In this document: in pieces, positions 34,301-47,110 of the stretch
How positions within the stretch are numbered: the stretch's first letter is position 1
Layout: the number at the start of each line of letters is the position of its first letter
Assembly (NCBI GenBank): GCA_040954595.2
Contig: CM082597.2
Location: forward strand, 9,052,001 to 9,116,000
Length of the DNA stretch: 64,000 nt
Direction of reading: 5' to 3'
Origin: Balanoglossus misakiensis
Lineage: Eukaryota; Hemichordata
Notes under the pieces: generated by a model
Told to the model about the DNA's origin: nothing
Databases searched by the model: none
What the model saw: the letters and a program-made list of their open reading frames with translations, nothing else
Position numbers and translations under genes: made by a program

Positions 34301-37300
34301 CAGTTTTTTTTTTCAAAATTTGTCATTTTTTCATGATTTTCCCCCATGATTTTTTTCAAAAATCGACGAAAATTTGAGATTTTGCACAGACGAAAATTTG
34401 TCATTTTTGATGATTTTTACCCATGATTTTTTTTCAAAAATGGACGAAATTTTGAGATTTTGCAAAGACGAAAATTTGTCATTTTTTGATGATTTTCACC
34501 CATGATTTTTTTTCAAAAAAACGACGAAATTTTGAGATTTTGCAGAGAGGAAAATTTGTCATTTTTTCATGATTTTCACCCATGATTTTTTTTAAAAAAA
34601 CGACGAAATTTTGAGATTTTGCAAAGAGGAAAATTTGTCATTTTTTCATGATTTTCACCCATGATTTTTTTCAAAAATCGACGAAATTTTGAGATTTTGC
34701 AAAGAGGAAAATTTGTCATTTTTTCATGATTTTCCCCCATGATTTTTTTCAAAAATCGACGAAAATTTGAGATTTTGCAAAGACGAAAATTTGTCATTTT
34801 TGATGATTTTTACCCATGATTTTTTTTCAAAAATGGACGAAATTTTTTGATTTTGCAAAGACGAAAATTTGTCATTTTTTGATGATTTTCACCAATGATT
34901 TTTTTTCAAAAAACGACGAAATTTTGAGATTTTGCAGAGGAAAATGTGTCATTTTTTGATGATTTTCACCCGTTTTTTTTTTCAAAATTTGTCATTTTTT
35001 GATGATTTTCACCCATGTTTTTTTTTTAAAAATCGACGAACCTATGATTTTTTTCAAAATCGACGAAATTTTGTGATTTTACAAAGTCGAAAATTTTGTC
35101 ATTTTTTGATGATTTTCAACCATGATTTTTTTTCAAAAATCGACGAAAATTTGAGATTTTGCAAAGACGAAAATTTGTCATTTTTGATGATTTTTACCCA
35201 TGATTTTTTTTCAAAAATGGACGAAATTTTTTGATTTTGCAAAGACGAAAATTTGTCATTTTTTAATGATTTTCACCAATGATTTTTTTTCAAAAAACGA
35301 CGAAATTTTGAGATTTTGCAGAGGAAAATGTGTCATTTTTTGATGATTTTCACCCGTTTTTTTTTTCAAAATTTGTCATTTTTTGATGATTTTCACCCAT
35401 GTTTTTTTTTTAAAAATCGACGAACCTATGATTTTTTTCAAAATCGACGAAATTTTGTGATTTTACAAAGTCGAAAATTTTGTCATTTTTTGATGATTTT
35501 CAACCATGATTTTTTTTCAAAAATCGACGAAAATTTGAGATTTTGCAAAGACGAAAATTTGTCATTTTTGATGATTTTTACCCATGATTTTTTTTCAAAA
35601 ATGGACGAAATTTTGAGATTTTGCAACGACGATAATTTGTCATTTTTTGATGATTTTCACCAATGATTTTTTTTCAAATATCGACGAAATTTTGAGATTT
35701 TGCAGAGAGGAAAATTTGTCATTTTTTCATGATTTTCCCCCATGATTTTTTTCAAAAATCGACGAAATTTTGAGATTTTGCAAAGTCGAAAATTTGTCAT
35801 TTTTTGATGATTTTCACCCATGATTTTTTCAAAAATTGACGAAATGTTGAGATTTTGCAAAGTCGAAAATTTGTCATTTTTTGATGATTTTCACCCGTGA
35901 TTTTTTTCAAAAATGGACGAAATTTTGAGATTTTGCAAAGACGAAAATTTGTCATTTTTTGATGATTTTCACCCATGATTTTTTTTCAAAAATCGACGAA
36001 ATTTTGAGATTTTGCAAAGAGGAGAATTTGTCATTTTTTCATGATTTTCCCCCATGATTTTTTTCAAAAATCGACGAAATTTTGAGATTTTGCAAAGAGG
36101 AAAATTTGTAATTTTTTCATGATTTTCCCCCATGATTTTTTTCAAAAATCGACGAAAATTTGAGATTTTGCAAAGACGAAAATTTGTCATTTTTGATGAT
36201 TTTTACCCATGATTTTTTTTCAAAAATGGACGAAATTGTGAGATTTTGCAAAGACGAAAATTTGTCATTTTTTGATGATTTTTACCCATGATTTTTTTTC
36301 AAAAATGGACGAAATTTTGAGATTTTGCAAAGAGGAAAATTTGTCATTTTTTCATGATTTTCCCCCATGATTTTTTTCAAAAATCGACGAAATTTTGAGA
36401 TTTTGCAAAGTCGACGAAAATGTGTCATTTTTTGATGATTTTCAACCGTTTTTTTTCAAAATTTGTCATTTTTTGATGATTTTCACCCATGTTTTTTTTT
36501 TTAAAAATCGACGAACCTATGATTTTTTTCAAAATCGACGAAATTTTGTGATTTTACAAAGTCGAAAATTTGTCATTTTTTCATGATTTTCCCCCATGAT
36601 TTTTTTCAAAAATCGACGAAAATTTGAGATTTTGCAAAGACGAAAATTTGTCATTTTTGATGATTTTTACCCATGATTTTTTTTCAAAAATGGACGAAAT
36701 TTTGAGATTTTGCAAAGACGAAAATTTGTCATTTTTTGATGATTTTCACCAATGATTTTTTTTCAAAAAACGACGAAATTTTGAGATTTTGCAGAGGAAA
36801 ATGTGTCATTTTTTGATGATTTTCACCCGTTTTTTTTTTTCAAAATTTGTCATTTTTTGATGATTTTCTCCCATGATTTTTTTCAAAAATTGACGAAATT
36901 TTGAGATTTTGCAAAGTCGAAAATTTGTCATTTTTTGATGATTTTCACCCATGATTTTTTTCAAAAATCGACGAAATTTTGAGATTTTGCAAAGTCGAAA
37001 ATTTGTCATTTTTTGATGATTTTCCCCCATGTTTTTTTTTTTAAATGGACGAAATTTTGAGATTTTGCAAAGACGAAAATTTGTTATTTTTTGATGATTT
37101 TCACCCATGATTTTTTCAAAAATTGACGAAATTTTGAGATTTTGCAAAGTCGAAAATTTGTCATTTTTTGATGATTTTCACACATGATTTTTTTTCAAAA
37201 ATCGACGAAATTGTGAGATTTTGCAAAGACGAAAATTTGTCATTTTTTGATGATTTTTACCCATGATTTTTTTTCAAAAATGGACGAAATTTTGAGGTTT

Positions 37301-39300
37301 TGCAAAGTCGAAAATTTGTTATTTTTTGATGATTTTCACCCATGTCTTTTTTTAAAAATCGACGAAATTTTGAGATTTTGCAAAGAGGAAAATTTGTCAT
37401 TTTTTCATGATTTTCCCCCATGATTTTTTTCAAAAATGGACGAAATTTTGAGATTTTGCAAAGAGGAAAATTTGTCATTTTTTGATGATTTTCACCCATG
37501 ATTTTTTTTCAAAAATCGACGAAATTTTGAGATTTTGCAAAGAGGAGAATTTGTCATTTTTTCATGATTTTCCCCCATGATTTTTTTCAAAAATCGACGA
37601 AATTTTGAGATTTTGCAAAGAGGAAAATTTGTCATTTTTTCATGATTTTCACCCATGATTTTTTTCAAAAATCGACGAAATTTTGAGATTTTGCAAAGAG
37701 GAAAATTTGTCATTTTTTCATGATTTTCCCCCATGATTTTTTTCAAAAATCGACTAAAATTTGAGATTTTGCAAAGACGAAAATTTGTCATTTTTGATGA
37801 TTTTTACCCATGATTTTTTTTCAAAAATGGACGAAATTGTGAGATTTTGCAAAGACGAAAATTTGTCATTTTTTGATGATTTTTACCCATGATATTTTTT
37901 CAAAAATGGACGAAATTTTGAGGTTTTGCAAAGTCGAAAATTTGTTATTTTTTGATGATTTTCACCCATGTCTTTTTTTAAAAATCGACGAAATTTTGAG
38001 ATTTTGCAAAGAGGAAAATTTGTCATTTTTTCATGATTTTCCCCCATGATTTTTTTCAAAAATCGACGAAATTTTGAGATTTTGCAAAGTCGACGAAAAT
38101 GTGTCATTTTTTGATGATTTTCAACCGTTTTTTTTCAAAATTTGTCATTTTTTGATGATTTTCACCCATGTTATTTTTTTAAAAAATCGACGAACCTATG
38201 ATTTTTTTCAAAATCGACGAAATTTTGTGATTTTACAAAGTCGAAAATTTGTCATTTTTTCATGATTTTCCCCCATGATTTTTTTCAAAAATCGACGAAA
38301 ATTTGAGATTTTGCAAAGACGAAAATTTGTCATTTTTGATGATTTTTACCCATGATTTTTTTTCAAAAATGGACGAAATTTTGAGATTTTGCAAAGACGA
38401 AAATTTGTCATTTTTTGATGATTTTCACCAATGATTTTTTTTCAAAAAACGACGAAATTTTGAGATTTTGCAGAGGAAAATGTGTCATTTTTTGATGATT
38501 TTCACCCTTTTTTTTTTTCAAAATTTGTCATTTTTTGATGATTTTCTCCCATGATTTTTTTCAAAAATTGACGAAATTTTGAGATTTTGCAAAGTCGAAA
38601 ATTTGTCATTTTTTGATGATTTTCACCCATGATTTTTTTCAAAAATCGACGAAATTTTGAGATTTTGCAAAGTCGAAAATTTGTAATTTTTTGATGATTT
38701 TCACCCATGATTTTTTTCAAAAATCGACGAAATTTTGAGATTTTGCAAAGTCGAAAATTTGTCATTTTTTGATGATTTTCCCCCATGTTTTTTTTTTTAA
38801 ATGGACGAAATTTTGAGATTTTGCAAAGACGACAATTTGTTATTTTTTGATGATTTTCACCCATGATTTTTTCAAAAATTGACGAAATTTTGAGATTTTG
38901 CAAAGTCGAAAATTTGTCATTTTTTGATGATTTTCACACATGATTTTTTTTCAAAAATCGACGAAATTGTGAGATTTTGCAAAGACGAAAATTTGTCATT
39001 TTTTGATGATTTTTACCCATGATTTTTTTTCAAAAATGGACGAAATTTTGAGGTTTTGCAAAGTCGAAAATTTGTTATTTTTTGATGATTTTCACCCATG
39101 TCTTTTTTTAAAAATCGACGAAATTTTGAGATTTTGCAAAGAGGAAAATTTGTCATTCTTTCATGATTTTCCCCCATGATTTTTTTCAAAAATGGACGAA
39201 ATTTTGAGATTTTGCAAAGAAGAAAATTTGTCATTTTTTCATGATTTTCCCCCATGATTTTTTTCAAAAATCGACGAAATTTTGTGATTTTACAAATTCG
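31340..39300 (+). repeat. Higher-order duplication of about 3.97 kb
   Basis: Marker blocks at 31349, 31690 and 32002 recur at 35316, 35657 and 35969, an offset of 3967 bp in each case. Later markers have larger offsets (32933 to 37257, 33593 to 38074), so one copy gained or lost monomers. A local 384-bp repeat (34932 to 35316) lies at the junction. Confidence 0.75.
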
Positions 39301-41149
39301 AAAATTTTGTCATTTTTTGATGATTTTCAACCATGATTATTTTTCAAAAATCGACGAAAATTTGAGATTTTGCAAAGACGAAAATTTGTCATTTTTGATG
39401 ATTTTTACCCATGATTTTTTTTCAAATTTGGACGAAATTTTGAGATTTTGCAAAGACGAAAATTTGTCATTTTTTGATGATTTTCACCCATGATTTTTTT
39501 TCAAAAATCGACGAAATTTTGAGATTTTGCAAAGTCGTAAATGTGTCATTTTTTGATGATTTTCACCAGTTTTTTTTTTCAAAATTTGTCATTTTTTCAT
39601 GATTTTCCCCCATGATTTTTTTCAAAAATCGACGAAAATTTGAGATTTTGCAAAGACGAAAATTTGTCATTTTTGATGATTTTTACCCATGATTTTTTTT
39701 CAAAAATGGACGAAATTTTGAGATTTTGCAAAGACGAAAATTTGTCATTTTTTGATGATTTTCACCAATGATTTTTTTTCAAAAAACGACGAAATTTTGA
39801 GATTTTGCAGAGGAAAATGTGTCATTTTTTGATGATTTTCACCCGTTTTTTTTTTCAAAATTTGTCATTTTTTGATGATTTTCTCCCATGATTTTTTTCA
39901 AAAATTGACGAAATTTTGAGATTTTGCAAAGTCGAAAATTTGTCATTTTTTGATGATTTTCCCCCATGTTTTTTTTTTTAAATGGACGAAATTTTGAGAT
40001 TTTGCAAAGTCGTAAATGTGTCATTTTTTGATGATTTTCACCAGTTTTTTTTTTCAAAATTTGTCATTTTTTCATGATTTTCCCCCATGATTTTTTTCAA
40101 AAATCGACGAAAATTTGAGATTTTGCAAAGACGAAAATTTGTCATTTTTGATGATTTTTACCCATGATTTTTTTTCAAAAATGGACGAAATTTTGAGATT
40201 TTGCAAAGACGAAAATTTGTCATTTTTTGATGATTTTCACCCATGATTTTTTTTCAAAAAACGACGAAATTTTGAGATTTTGCAAAGAGGAAAATTTGTC
40301 ATTTTTTGATGATTTTCCCCCATGATTTTTTTCAAAAATGGACGAAATTTTGAGATTTTGCAAAGAGGAAAATTTGTCATTTTTTCATGATTTTCCCCCA
40401 TGATTTTTTTCAAAAATCGACGAAATTTTGTGATTTTACAAAGTCGAAAATTTTGTCATTTTTTGATGATTTTCAACCATGATTTTTTTTCAAAAATCGA
40501 CGAAAATTTGAGATTTTGCAAAGACGAAAATTTGTCATTTTTGATGATTTTTACCCATGATTTTTTTTCAAAAATGGACGAAATTTTGAGATTTTGCAAA
40601 GACGAAAATTTGTCATTTTTTGATGATTTTCACCCATGATTTTTTTTCAAAAATCGACGAAATTTTGAGATTTTGCAAAGTCGTAAATGTGTCATTTTTT
40701 GATGATTTTCACCAGTTTTTTTTTTCAAAATTTGTCATTTTTTCATGATTTTCCCCCATGATTTTTTTCAAAAATCGACGAAAATTTGAGATTTTGCAAA
40801 GACGAAAATTTGTCATTTTTGATGATTTTTACCCATGATTTTTTTTCAAAAATGGACGAAATTTTGAGATTTTGCAAAGACGAAAATTTGTCATTTTTTG
40901 ATGATTTTCACCCATGATTTTTTTTCAAAAAACGACGAAATTTTGAGATTTTGCAAAGAGGAAAATTTGTCATTTTTTCATGATTTTCCCCCATGATTTT
41001 ATTCAAAAATCGACGAAAATTTGAGATTTTGCAAAGACGAAAATTTGTCATTTTTGATGATTTTTACCCATGATTTTTTTTCAAAAATGGACGAAATTTT
41101 GAGATTTTGCAAAGACGAAAATTTGTCATTTTTTGATGATTTTCACCAA

Positions 41150-44100
41150 TGATTTTTTTTCAAAAAACGACGAAATTTTGAGATTTTGCAGAGGAAAATG
41201 TGTCATTTTTTGATGATTTTCACCCGTTTTTTTTTTCAAAATTTGTCATTTTTTGATGATTTTCTCCCATGATTTTTTTCAAAAATTGACGAAATTTTGA
41301 GATTTTGCAAAGTCGAAAATTTGTCATTTTTTGATGATTTTCCCCCATGTTTTTTTTTTTAAATGGACGAAATTTTGAGATTTTGCAAAGTCGTAAATGT
41401 GTCATTTTTTGATGATTTTCACCAGTTTTTTTTTTCAAAATTTGTCATTTTTTCATGATTTTCCCCCATGATTTTTTTCAAAAATTGACGAAATTTTGAG
41501 ATTTTGCAAAGTCGAAAATTTGTCATTTTTTGATGATTTTCACCAATGATTTTTTTTCAAAAAACGACGAAATTTTGAGATTTTGCAGAGGAAAATGTGT
41601 CATTTTTTGATGATTTTCACCCGTTTTTTTTTTCAAAATTTGTCATTTTTTGATGATTTTCTCCCATGATTTTTTTCAAAAATTGACGAAATTTTGAGAT
41701 TTTGCAAAGTCGAAAATTTGTCATTTTTTGATGATTTTCCCCCATGTTTTTTTTTTTAAATGGACGAAATTTTGAGATTTTGCAAAGTCGTAAATGTGTC
41801 ATTTTTTGATGATTTTCACCAGTTTTTTTTTTCAAAATTTGTCATTTTTTCATGATTTTCACCCATGATTTTTTTTCAAAAAACGACGAAATTTTGAGAT
41901 TTTGCAAAGAGGAAAATTTGTCATTTTTTCATGATTTTCCCCCATGATTTTATTCAAAAATCGACGAAAATTTGAGATTTTGCAAAGACGAAAATTTGTC
42001 ATTTTTTGATGATTTTCACCAATGATTTTTTTTCAAAAAACGACGAAATTTTGAGATTTTGCAGAGGAAAATGTGTCATTTTTTGATGATTTTCACCCGT
42101 TTTTTTTTTCAAAATTTGTCATTTTTTGATGATTTTCTCCCATGATTTTTTTCAAAAATTGACGAAATTTTGAGATTTTGCAAAGTCGAAAATTTGTCAT
42201 TTTTTGATGATTTTCCCCCATGTTTTTTTTTTTAAATGGACGAAATTTTGAGATTTTGCAAAGTCGTAAATGTGTCATTTTTTGATGATTTTCACCAGTT
42301 TTTTTTTTCAAAATTTGTCATTTTTTCATGATTTTCACCCATGATTTTTTTTCAAAAAACGACGAAATTTTGAGATTTTGCAAAGAGGAAAATTTGTCAT
42401 TTTTTCATGATTTTCCCCCATGATTTTATTCAAAAATCGACGAAAATTTGAGATTTTGCAAAGACGAAAATTTGTCATTTTTTGATGATTTTCACCAATG
42501 ATTTTTTTTCAAAAAACGACGAAATTTTGAGATTTTGCAGAGGAAAATGTGTCATTTTTTGATGATTTTCACCCGTTTTTTTTTTCAAAATTTGTCATTT
42601 TTTGATGATTTTCTCCCATGATTTTTTTCAAAAATTGACGAAATTTTGAGATTTTGCAAAGTCGAAAATTTGTCATTTTTTGATGATTTTCCCCCATGTT
42701 TTTTTTTTTAAATGGACGAAATTTTGAGATTTTGCAAAGTCGTAAATGTGTCATTTTTTGATGATTTTCACCAGTTTTTTTTTTCAAAATTTGTCATTTT
42801 TTCATGATTTTCACCCATGATTTTTTTTCAAAAAACGACGAAATTTTGAGATTTTGCAAAGAGGAAAATTTGTCATTTTTTCATGATTTTCCCCCATGAT
42901 TTTATTCAAAAATCGACGAAAATTTGAGATTTTGCAAAGACGAAAATTTGTCATTTTTTGATGATTTTCACCAATGATTTTTTTTCAAAAAACGACGAAA
43001 TTTTGAGATTTTGCAGAGGAAAATGTGTCATTTTTTGATGATTTTCACCCGTTTTTTTTTTCAAAATTTGTCATTTTTTGATGATTTTCTCCCATGATTT
43101 TTTTCAAAAATTGACGAAATTTTGAGATTTTGCAAAGTCGAAAATTTGTCATTTTTTGATGATTTTCCCCCATGTTTTTTTTTTTAAATGGACGAAATTT
43201 TGAGATTTTGCAAAGTCGAAAATTTGTCATTTTTTGATGATTTTCCCCCATGATTTTTTTCAAAAATTGACGAAATTTTGAGATTTTGCAAAGTCGAAAA
43301 TTTGTCATTTTTTGATGATTTTCACCAATGATTTTTTTTCAAAAAACGACGAAATTTTGAGATTTTGCAGAGGAAAATGTGTCATTTTTTGATGATTTTC
43401 ACCCGTTTTTTTTTTCAAAATTTGTCATTTTTTGATGATTTTCTCCCATGATTTTTTTCAAAAATTGACGAAATTTTGAGATTTTGCAAAGTCGAAAATT
43501 TGTCATTTTTTGATGATTTTCCCCCATGTTTTTTTTTTTAAATGGACGAAATTTTGAGATTTTGCAAAGTCGTAAATGTGTCATTTTTTGATGATTTTCA
43601 CCAGTTTTTTTTTTCAAAATTTGTCATTTTTTCATGATTTTCACCCATGATTTTTTTTCAAAAAACGACGAAATTTTGAGATTTTGCAAAGAGGAAAATT
43701 TGTCATTTTTTCATGATTTTCCCCCATGATTTTATTCAAAAATCGACGAAAATTTGAGATTTTGCAAAGACGAAAATTTGTCATTTTTTGATGATTTTCA
43801 CCAATGATTTTTTTTCAAAAAACGACGAAATTTTGAGATTTTGCAGAGGAAAATGTGTCATTTTTTGATGATTTTCACCCGTTTTTTTTTTCAAAATTTG
43901 TCATTTTTTGATGATTTTCTCCCATGATTTTTTTCAAAAATTGACGAAATTTTGAGATTTTGCAAAGTCGAAAATTTGTCATTTTTTGATGATTTTCCCC
44001 CATGTTTTTTTTTTTAAATGGACGAAATTTTGAGATTTTGCAAAGTCGTAAATGTGTCATTTTTTGATGATTTTCACCAGTTTTTTTTTTCAAAATTTGT

Positions 44101-44870
44101 CATTTTTTCATGATTTTCCCCCATGATTTTTTTCAAAAATTGACGAAATTTTGAGATTTTGCAAAGTCGAAAATTTGTCATTTTTTGATGATTTTCACCA
44201 ATGATTTTTTTTCAAAAAACGACGAAATTTTGAGATTTTGCAGAGGAAAATGTGTCATTTTTTGATGATTTTCACCCGTTTTTTTTTTCAAAATTTGTCA
44301 TTTTTTGATGATTTTCTCCCATGATTTTTTTCAAAAATTGACGAAATTTTGAGATTTTGCAAAGTCGAAAATTTGTCATTTTTTGATGATTTTCCCCCAT
44401 GTTTTTTTTTTTAAATGGACGAAATTTTGAGATTTTGCAAAGTCGTAAATGTGTCATTTTTTGATGATTTTCACCAGTTTTTTTTTTCAAAATTTGTCAT
44501 TTTTTCATGATTTTCACCCATGATTTTTTTTCAAAAAACGACGAAATTTTGAGATTTTGCAAAGAGGAAAATTTGTCATTTTTTCATGATTTTCCCCCAT
44601 GATTTTATTCAAAAATCGACGAAAATTTGAGATTTTGCAAAGACGAAAATTTGTCATTTTTGATGATTTTTACCCATGATTTTTTTTCAAAAATGGACGA
44701 AATTTTGAGATTTTGCAAAGACGAAAATTTGTCATTTTTTGATGATTTTCACCAATGATTTTTTTTCAAAAAACGACGAAATTTTGAGATTTTGCAGAGG
44801 AAAATGTGTCATTTTTTGATGATTTTCACCCGTTTTTTTTCAAAATTTGTCATTTTTTGATGATTTTCTC
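41150..44870 (+). repeat. Higher-order repeat, 476 bp, with 397- and 354-bp deletion forms
   Basis: The marker TTTTCTCCCATG recurs, with its CTCCC beginning at 41264, 41661, 42137, 42613, 43089, 43443, 43919 and 44316. The intervals are 397, 476, 476, 476, 354, 476 and 397 bp. The 476-bp unit is about six monomers, one of them the deletion form. The 397-bp form lacks exactly 79 bp, close to one monomer. Copies look almost identical. Confidence 0.9.
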
Positions 44871-45219
44871 CCATGATTTTTTTCAAAAATTGACGAAATT
44901 TTGAGATTTTGCAAAGTCGAAAATTTGTCATTTTTTGATGATTTTCCCCCATGTTTTTTTTTTTAAATGGACGAAATTTTGAGATTTTGCAAAGTCGTAA
45001 ATGTGTCATTTTTTGATGATTTTCACCAGTTTTTTTTTTCAAAATTTGTCATTTTTTCATGATTTTCCCCCATGATTTTTTTCAAAAATCGACGAAAATT
45101 TGAGATTTTGCAAAGACGAAAATTTGTCATTTTTGATGATTTTTACCCATGATTTTTTTTCAAAAATGGACGAAATTTTGAGATTTTGCAAAGACGAAAA
45201 TTTGTCATTTTTTGATGAT

Positions 45220-47110
45220 TTTCACCCATGATTTTTTTTCAAAAAACGACGAAATTTTGAGATTTTGCAAAGAGGAAAATTTGTCATTTTTTCATGATTT
45301 TCACCCATGATTTTTTTCAAAAATCGACGAAATTTTGAGATTTTGCAAAGAGGAAAATTTGTCATTTTTTCATGATTTTCCCCCATGATTTTTTTCAAAA
45401 ATCGACGAAAATTTGAGATTTTGCAAAGACGAAAATTTGTCATTTTTGATGATTTTTACCCATGATTTTTTTTCAAAAATGGACGAAATTTTAAGATTTT
45501 GCAAAGACGAAAATTTGTCATTTTTTGATGATTTTCACCAATGATTTTTTTTCAAAAAACGACGAAATTTTGAGATTTTGCAGAGGAAAATGTGTCATTT
45601 TTTGATGATTTTCACCCGTTTTTTTTTTCAAAATTTGTAATTTTTTGATGATTTTCTCCCATGATTTTTTTCAAAAATTGACGAAATTTTGAGATTTTGC
45701 AAAGTCGAAAATTTGTCATTTTTTGATGATTTTCACCCATGATTTTTTTCAAAAATCGACGAAATTTTGAGATTTTGCAAAGTCGAAAATTTGTCATTTT
45801 TTGATGATTTTCCCCCATGTTTTTTTTTTTAAATGGACGAAATTTTGAGATTTTGCAAAGTCGAAAATTTGTCATTTTTTGATGATTTTCCCCCATGTTT
45901 TTTTTTTTAAATGGACGAAATTTTGAGATTTTGCAAAGTCGTAAATGTGTCATTTTTTGATGATTTTCACCAGTTTTTTTTTTCAAAATTTGTCATTTTT
46001 TCATGATTTTCCCCCATGATTTTTTTCAAAAATCGACGAAAATTTGAGATTTTGCAAAGACGAAAATTTGTCATTTTTGATGATTTTTACCCATGATTTT
46101 TTTTCAAAAATGGACGAAATTTTGAGATTTTGCAAAGACGAAAATTTGTCATTTTTTGATGATTTTCACCCATGATTTTTTTTCAAAAAACGACGAAATT
46201 TTGAGATTTTGCAAAGAGGAAAATTTGTCATTTTTTCATGATTTTCACCCATGATTTTTTTCAAAAATCGACGAAATTTTGAGATTTTGCAAAGAGGAAA
46301 ATTTGTCATTTTTTCATGATTTTCCCCCATGATTTTTTTCAAAAATCGACGAAAATTTGAGATTTTGCAAAGACGAAAATTTGTCATTTTTGATGATTTT
46401 TACCCATGATTTTTTTTCAAAAATGGACGAAATTTTAAGATTTTGCAAAGACGAAAATTTGTCATTTTTTGATGATTTTCACCAATGATTTTTTTTCAAA
46501 AAACGACGAAATTTTGAGATTTTGCAGAGGAAAATGTGTCATTTTTTGATGATTTTCACCCGGTTTTTTTTTCAAAATTTGTAATTTTTTGATGATTTTC
46601 TCCCATGATTTTTTTCAAAAATTGACGAAATTTTGAGATTTTGCAAAGTCGAAAATTTGTCATTTTTTGATGATTTTCACCCATGATTTTTTTCAAAAAT
46701 CGACGAAATTTTGAGATTTTGCAAAGTCGAAAATTTGTCATTTTTTGATGATTTTCCCCCATGTTTTTTTTTTTAAATGGACGAAATTTTGAGATTTTGC
46801 AAAGACGAAAATTTGTTATTTTTTGATGATTTTCACCCATGATTTTTTCAAAAATTGACGAAATTTTGAGATTTTGCAAAGTCGAAAATTTGTCATTTTG
46901 TGATGATTTTCACACATGATTTTTTTTCAAAAATCGACGAAATTGTGAGATTATGCAAAGACGAAAATTTGTCATTTTTTGATGATTTTTACCCATGATT
47001 TTTTTTCAAAAATGGACGAAATTTTGAGGTTTTGCAAAGTCGAAAATTTGTTATTTTTTGATGATTTTCACCCATGTCTTTTTTTAAAAATCGACGAAAT
47101 TTTGAGATTT
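45220..47110 (+). repeat. Higher-order duplication, 944 bp
   Basis: Marker blocks at 45222 and 45612 recur at 46166 and 46556, an offset of 944 bp in both cases. The second copy then diverges into the 47-58 kb block pattern. Confidence 0.75.
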
